Of a DNA stretch of 6,134 bases, positions 5,436 through 6,134 are shown in pieces; positions within the stretch are counted from its first letter, which is position 1; every line of letters starts with the position of its first letter. The position numbers were made by a program, and so were the translations under genes. Source of the DNA: Chloroflexota bacterium. GTDB taxonomy: Bacteria > Chloroflexota > Anaerolineae > B4-G1. The notes below the pieces were generated by a model. It searched no databases, was not told the origin of the DNA, and saw only the letters and a program-made list of their open reading frames with translations. The stretch spans positions 1-6,134 of the forward strand of contig JAAEPW010001297.1 of assembly GCA_024232355.1 (NCBI GenBank), in the 5' to 3' direction.

Positions 5436-6134
5436 TTGGAGAATCATCAGGTTAATCGTATCGTGAGAGAAGGAATCCCAAGTCTTCCAAGCATAGTTTC
5501 GGAGCGCCCCAGCGACTTTGTCGTTGCTTATCACGCACTGCTCATAGGGGCGTCGCCATTGCTCCCGATCCCAATCGTGGACGAACTCCTCGCGACTTTC
5601 TTTTGGCGGCATATGGTTTCTGAGTTAGCCGCAAGACATGACAAGCAACTCACAGACGCACAAGTACGCCAGTTCGCCAATCGAGAAAACTTTGGCTGTG
5701 CCCAAGGGTGTATTTTCCCAATAACATTCTTGATCAAGGAAATATTGCGTGAGATATTCTTCTGGCTGGAATTGCGACGCGGAATCGATTTGGCTACGGA
5801 TGCGTATTATTCGGGCACTCTCTTGAATGTGATATTTGGTCTCGACGAATTCGACCCGACAAAGGTCGTTCAATACAATGAAGCTATTGAGCGCGCAAAA
5901 GACGGTATTAATGTCGAGTTGGTCAAGGTAATTTTTGGTCACACTTTTCGCTCGAGCCGCGGTATATTGAGGGCGACATTACGGTGGCTCCGCCAACGGT
6001 ACCATCACCAATTTTTCGCAAAATGGAGGCCAGTCAAGGGCAAGAAAGAGTCCAAAAAGCCTCCAGAGAGCGGGAATTGCAAATCGGGGACTGATTGGGC
6101 CCCAATTCGCTTTGTCAGGGGCTTGATTTCGAGA
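5436..6134 (+). CDS. Conserved-type protein of unknown function, 3' end outside window
   Basis: This frame is open from 5385 (after TAG 5382-5384) to the last base, 250 codons without a stop, and runs off the window. There is no early ATG. TTG 5436 (MENHQVNRIVREGIPSLPS) is my choice, with GTG 5421 and GTG 5463 as alternatives; none has a good ribosome site. From TTG the 233 visible residues contain a Pro-rich hydrophobic segment, GASPLLPIPIVDELLATFF (38-56), a C88-AQG-C92 pair followed by a hydrophobic, possibly membrane-associated stretch (93-111, IFPITFLIKEILREIFFWL), a LRRGIDLATDAYYSGTLL helix (113-130), and a basic C-terminal part with FRSSRGILRATLRWL (171-185) and a Lys-rich linker. It resembles bacterial hypothetical proteins I recall with a LPIPFVDD motif and a FFxLEWKRAxDLAS motif; no function is known to me. 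Frames on the other strand are shorter and look like shadows. Confidence 0.65.
   Translation, partial: MENHQVNRIVREGIPSLPSIVSERPSDFVVAYHALLIGASPLLPIPIVDELLATFFWRHMVSELAARHDKQLTDAQVRQFANRENFGCAQGCIFPITFLIKEILREIFFWLELRRGIDLATDAYYSGTLLNVIFGLDEFDPTKVVQYNEAIERAKDGINVELVKVIFGHTFRSSRGILRATLRWLRQRYHHQFFAKWRPVKGKKESKKPPESGNCKSGTDWAPIRFVRGLISR

Noticed and set aside
5412..5942. Three - strand frames (5412-5612, 5531-5737, 5625-5942)
   Set aside because: All lie opposite the single + frame that stays open for 250 codons and has more protein-like features; the - frames are interrupted.

Overview
The window holds an ordinary two-gene ABC exporter operon on the + strand, set between a repeat-rich, gene-poor block on the left and a patchwork of small or broken reading frames on the right. 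The DNA is bacterial, moderately GC-rich, with Shine-Dalgarno sites and a sigma70-like promoter. The kinase start MDELVGKTIDRKYRL..., the N-terminus of the second ABC subunit and the long unannotated-type protein at the right end remind me of Chloroflexota (Anaerolineae-like) genomes. That assignment is an impression from memory and is weak.

Layout: 1-960 has no convincing gene. It contains three diverged copies of a unit of about 160 bp (131-853), a second direct repeat (1-39 and 445-482) and G-rich tails. Positions 961-1127 carry a good promoter (TTGACA, 17 bp, TACACT) with a 16-bp dyad over the expected start site, a plausible operator. Positions 1128-2897 and 2875-4725 encode the two half-transporters, overlapping by 23 nt. 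They form a heterodimeric type IV exporter of the TM287/288, BmrCD and LmrCD kind. The first subunit has the degenerate Walker B/switch residues (D499, Q530) and a canonical LSGGQ. The second has the catalytic E533 and H564 but a changed signature, FSQGQ. Together they make one consensus and one degenerate ATP site. The substrate cannot be read from the sequence.

Directly at the end of the second ABC gene a G-rich repeat also seen upstream of the operon (895-936) recurs at 4717-4757 and contains the stop codon. Then come a doubtful ORF (4784-5035), a 38-codon remnant of a Ser/Thr protein kinase N-terminus with a perfect 14-bp inverted repeat near its start (5028-5144), and two micro-ORFs with good ribosome binding sites (5158-5268, 5270-5329). 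The last feature is a long reading frame open to the window edge (about 5436-6134) with no ATG near its start. It encodes a conserved-looking protein of unknown function.

Functionally the operon is the only part that can be interpreted with confidence. The right-hand side looks like a degraded or rearranged region followed by an intact but 3'-cut gene. I see no CRISPR array, tRNA, rRNA or complete insertion sequence.
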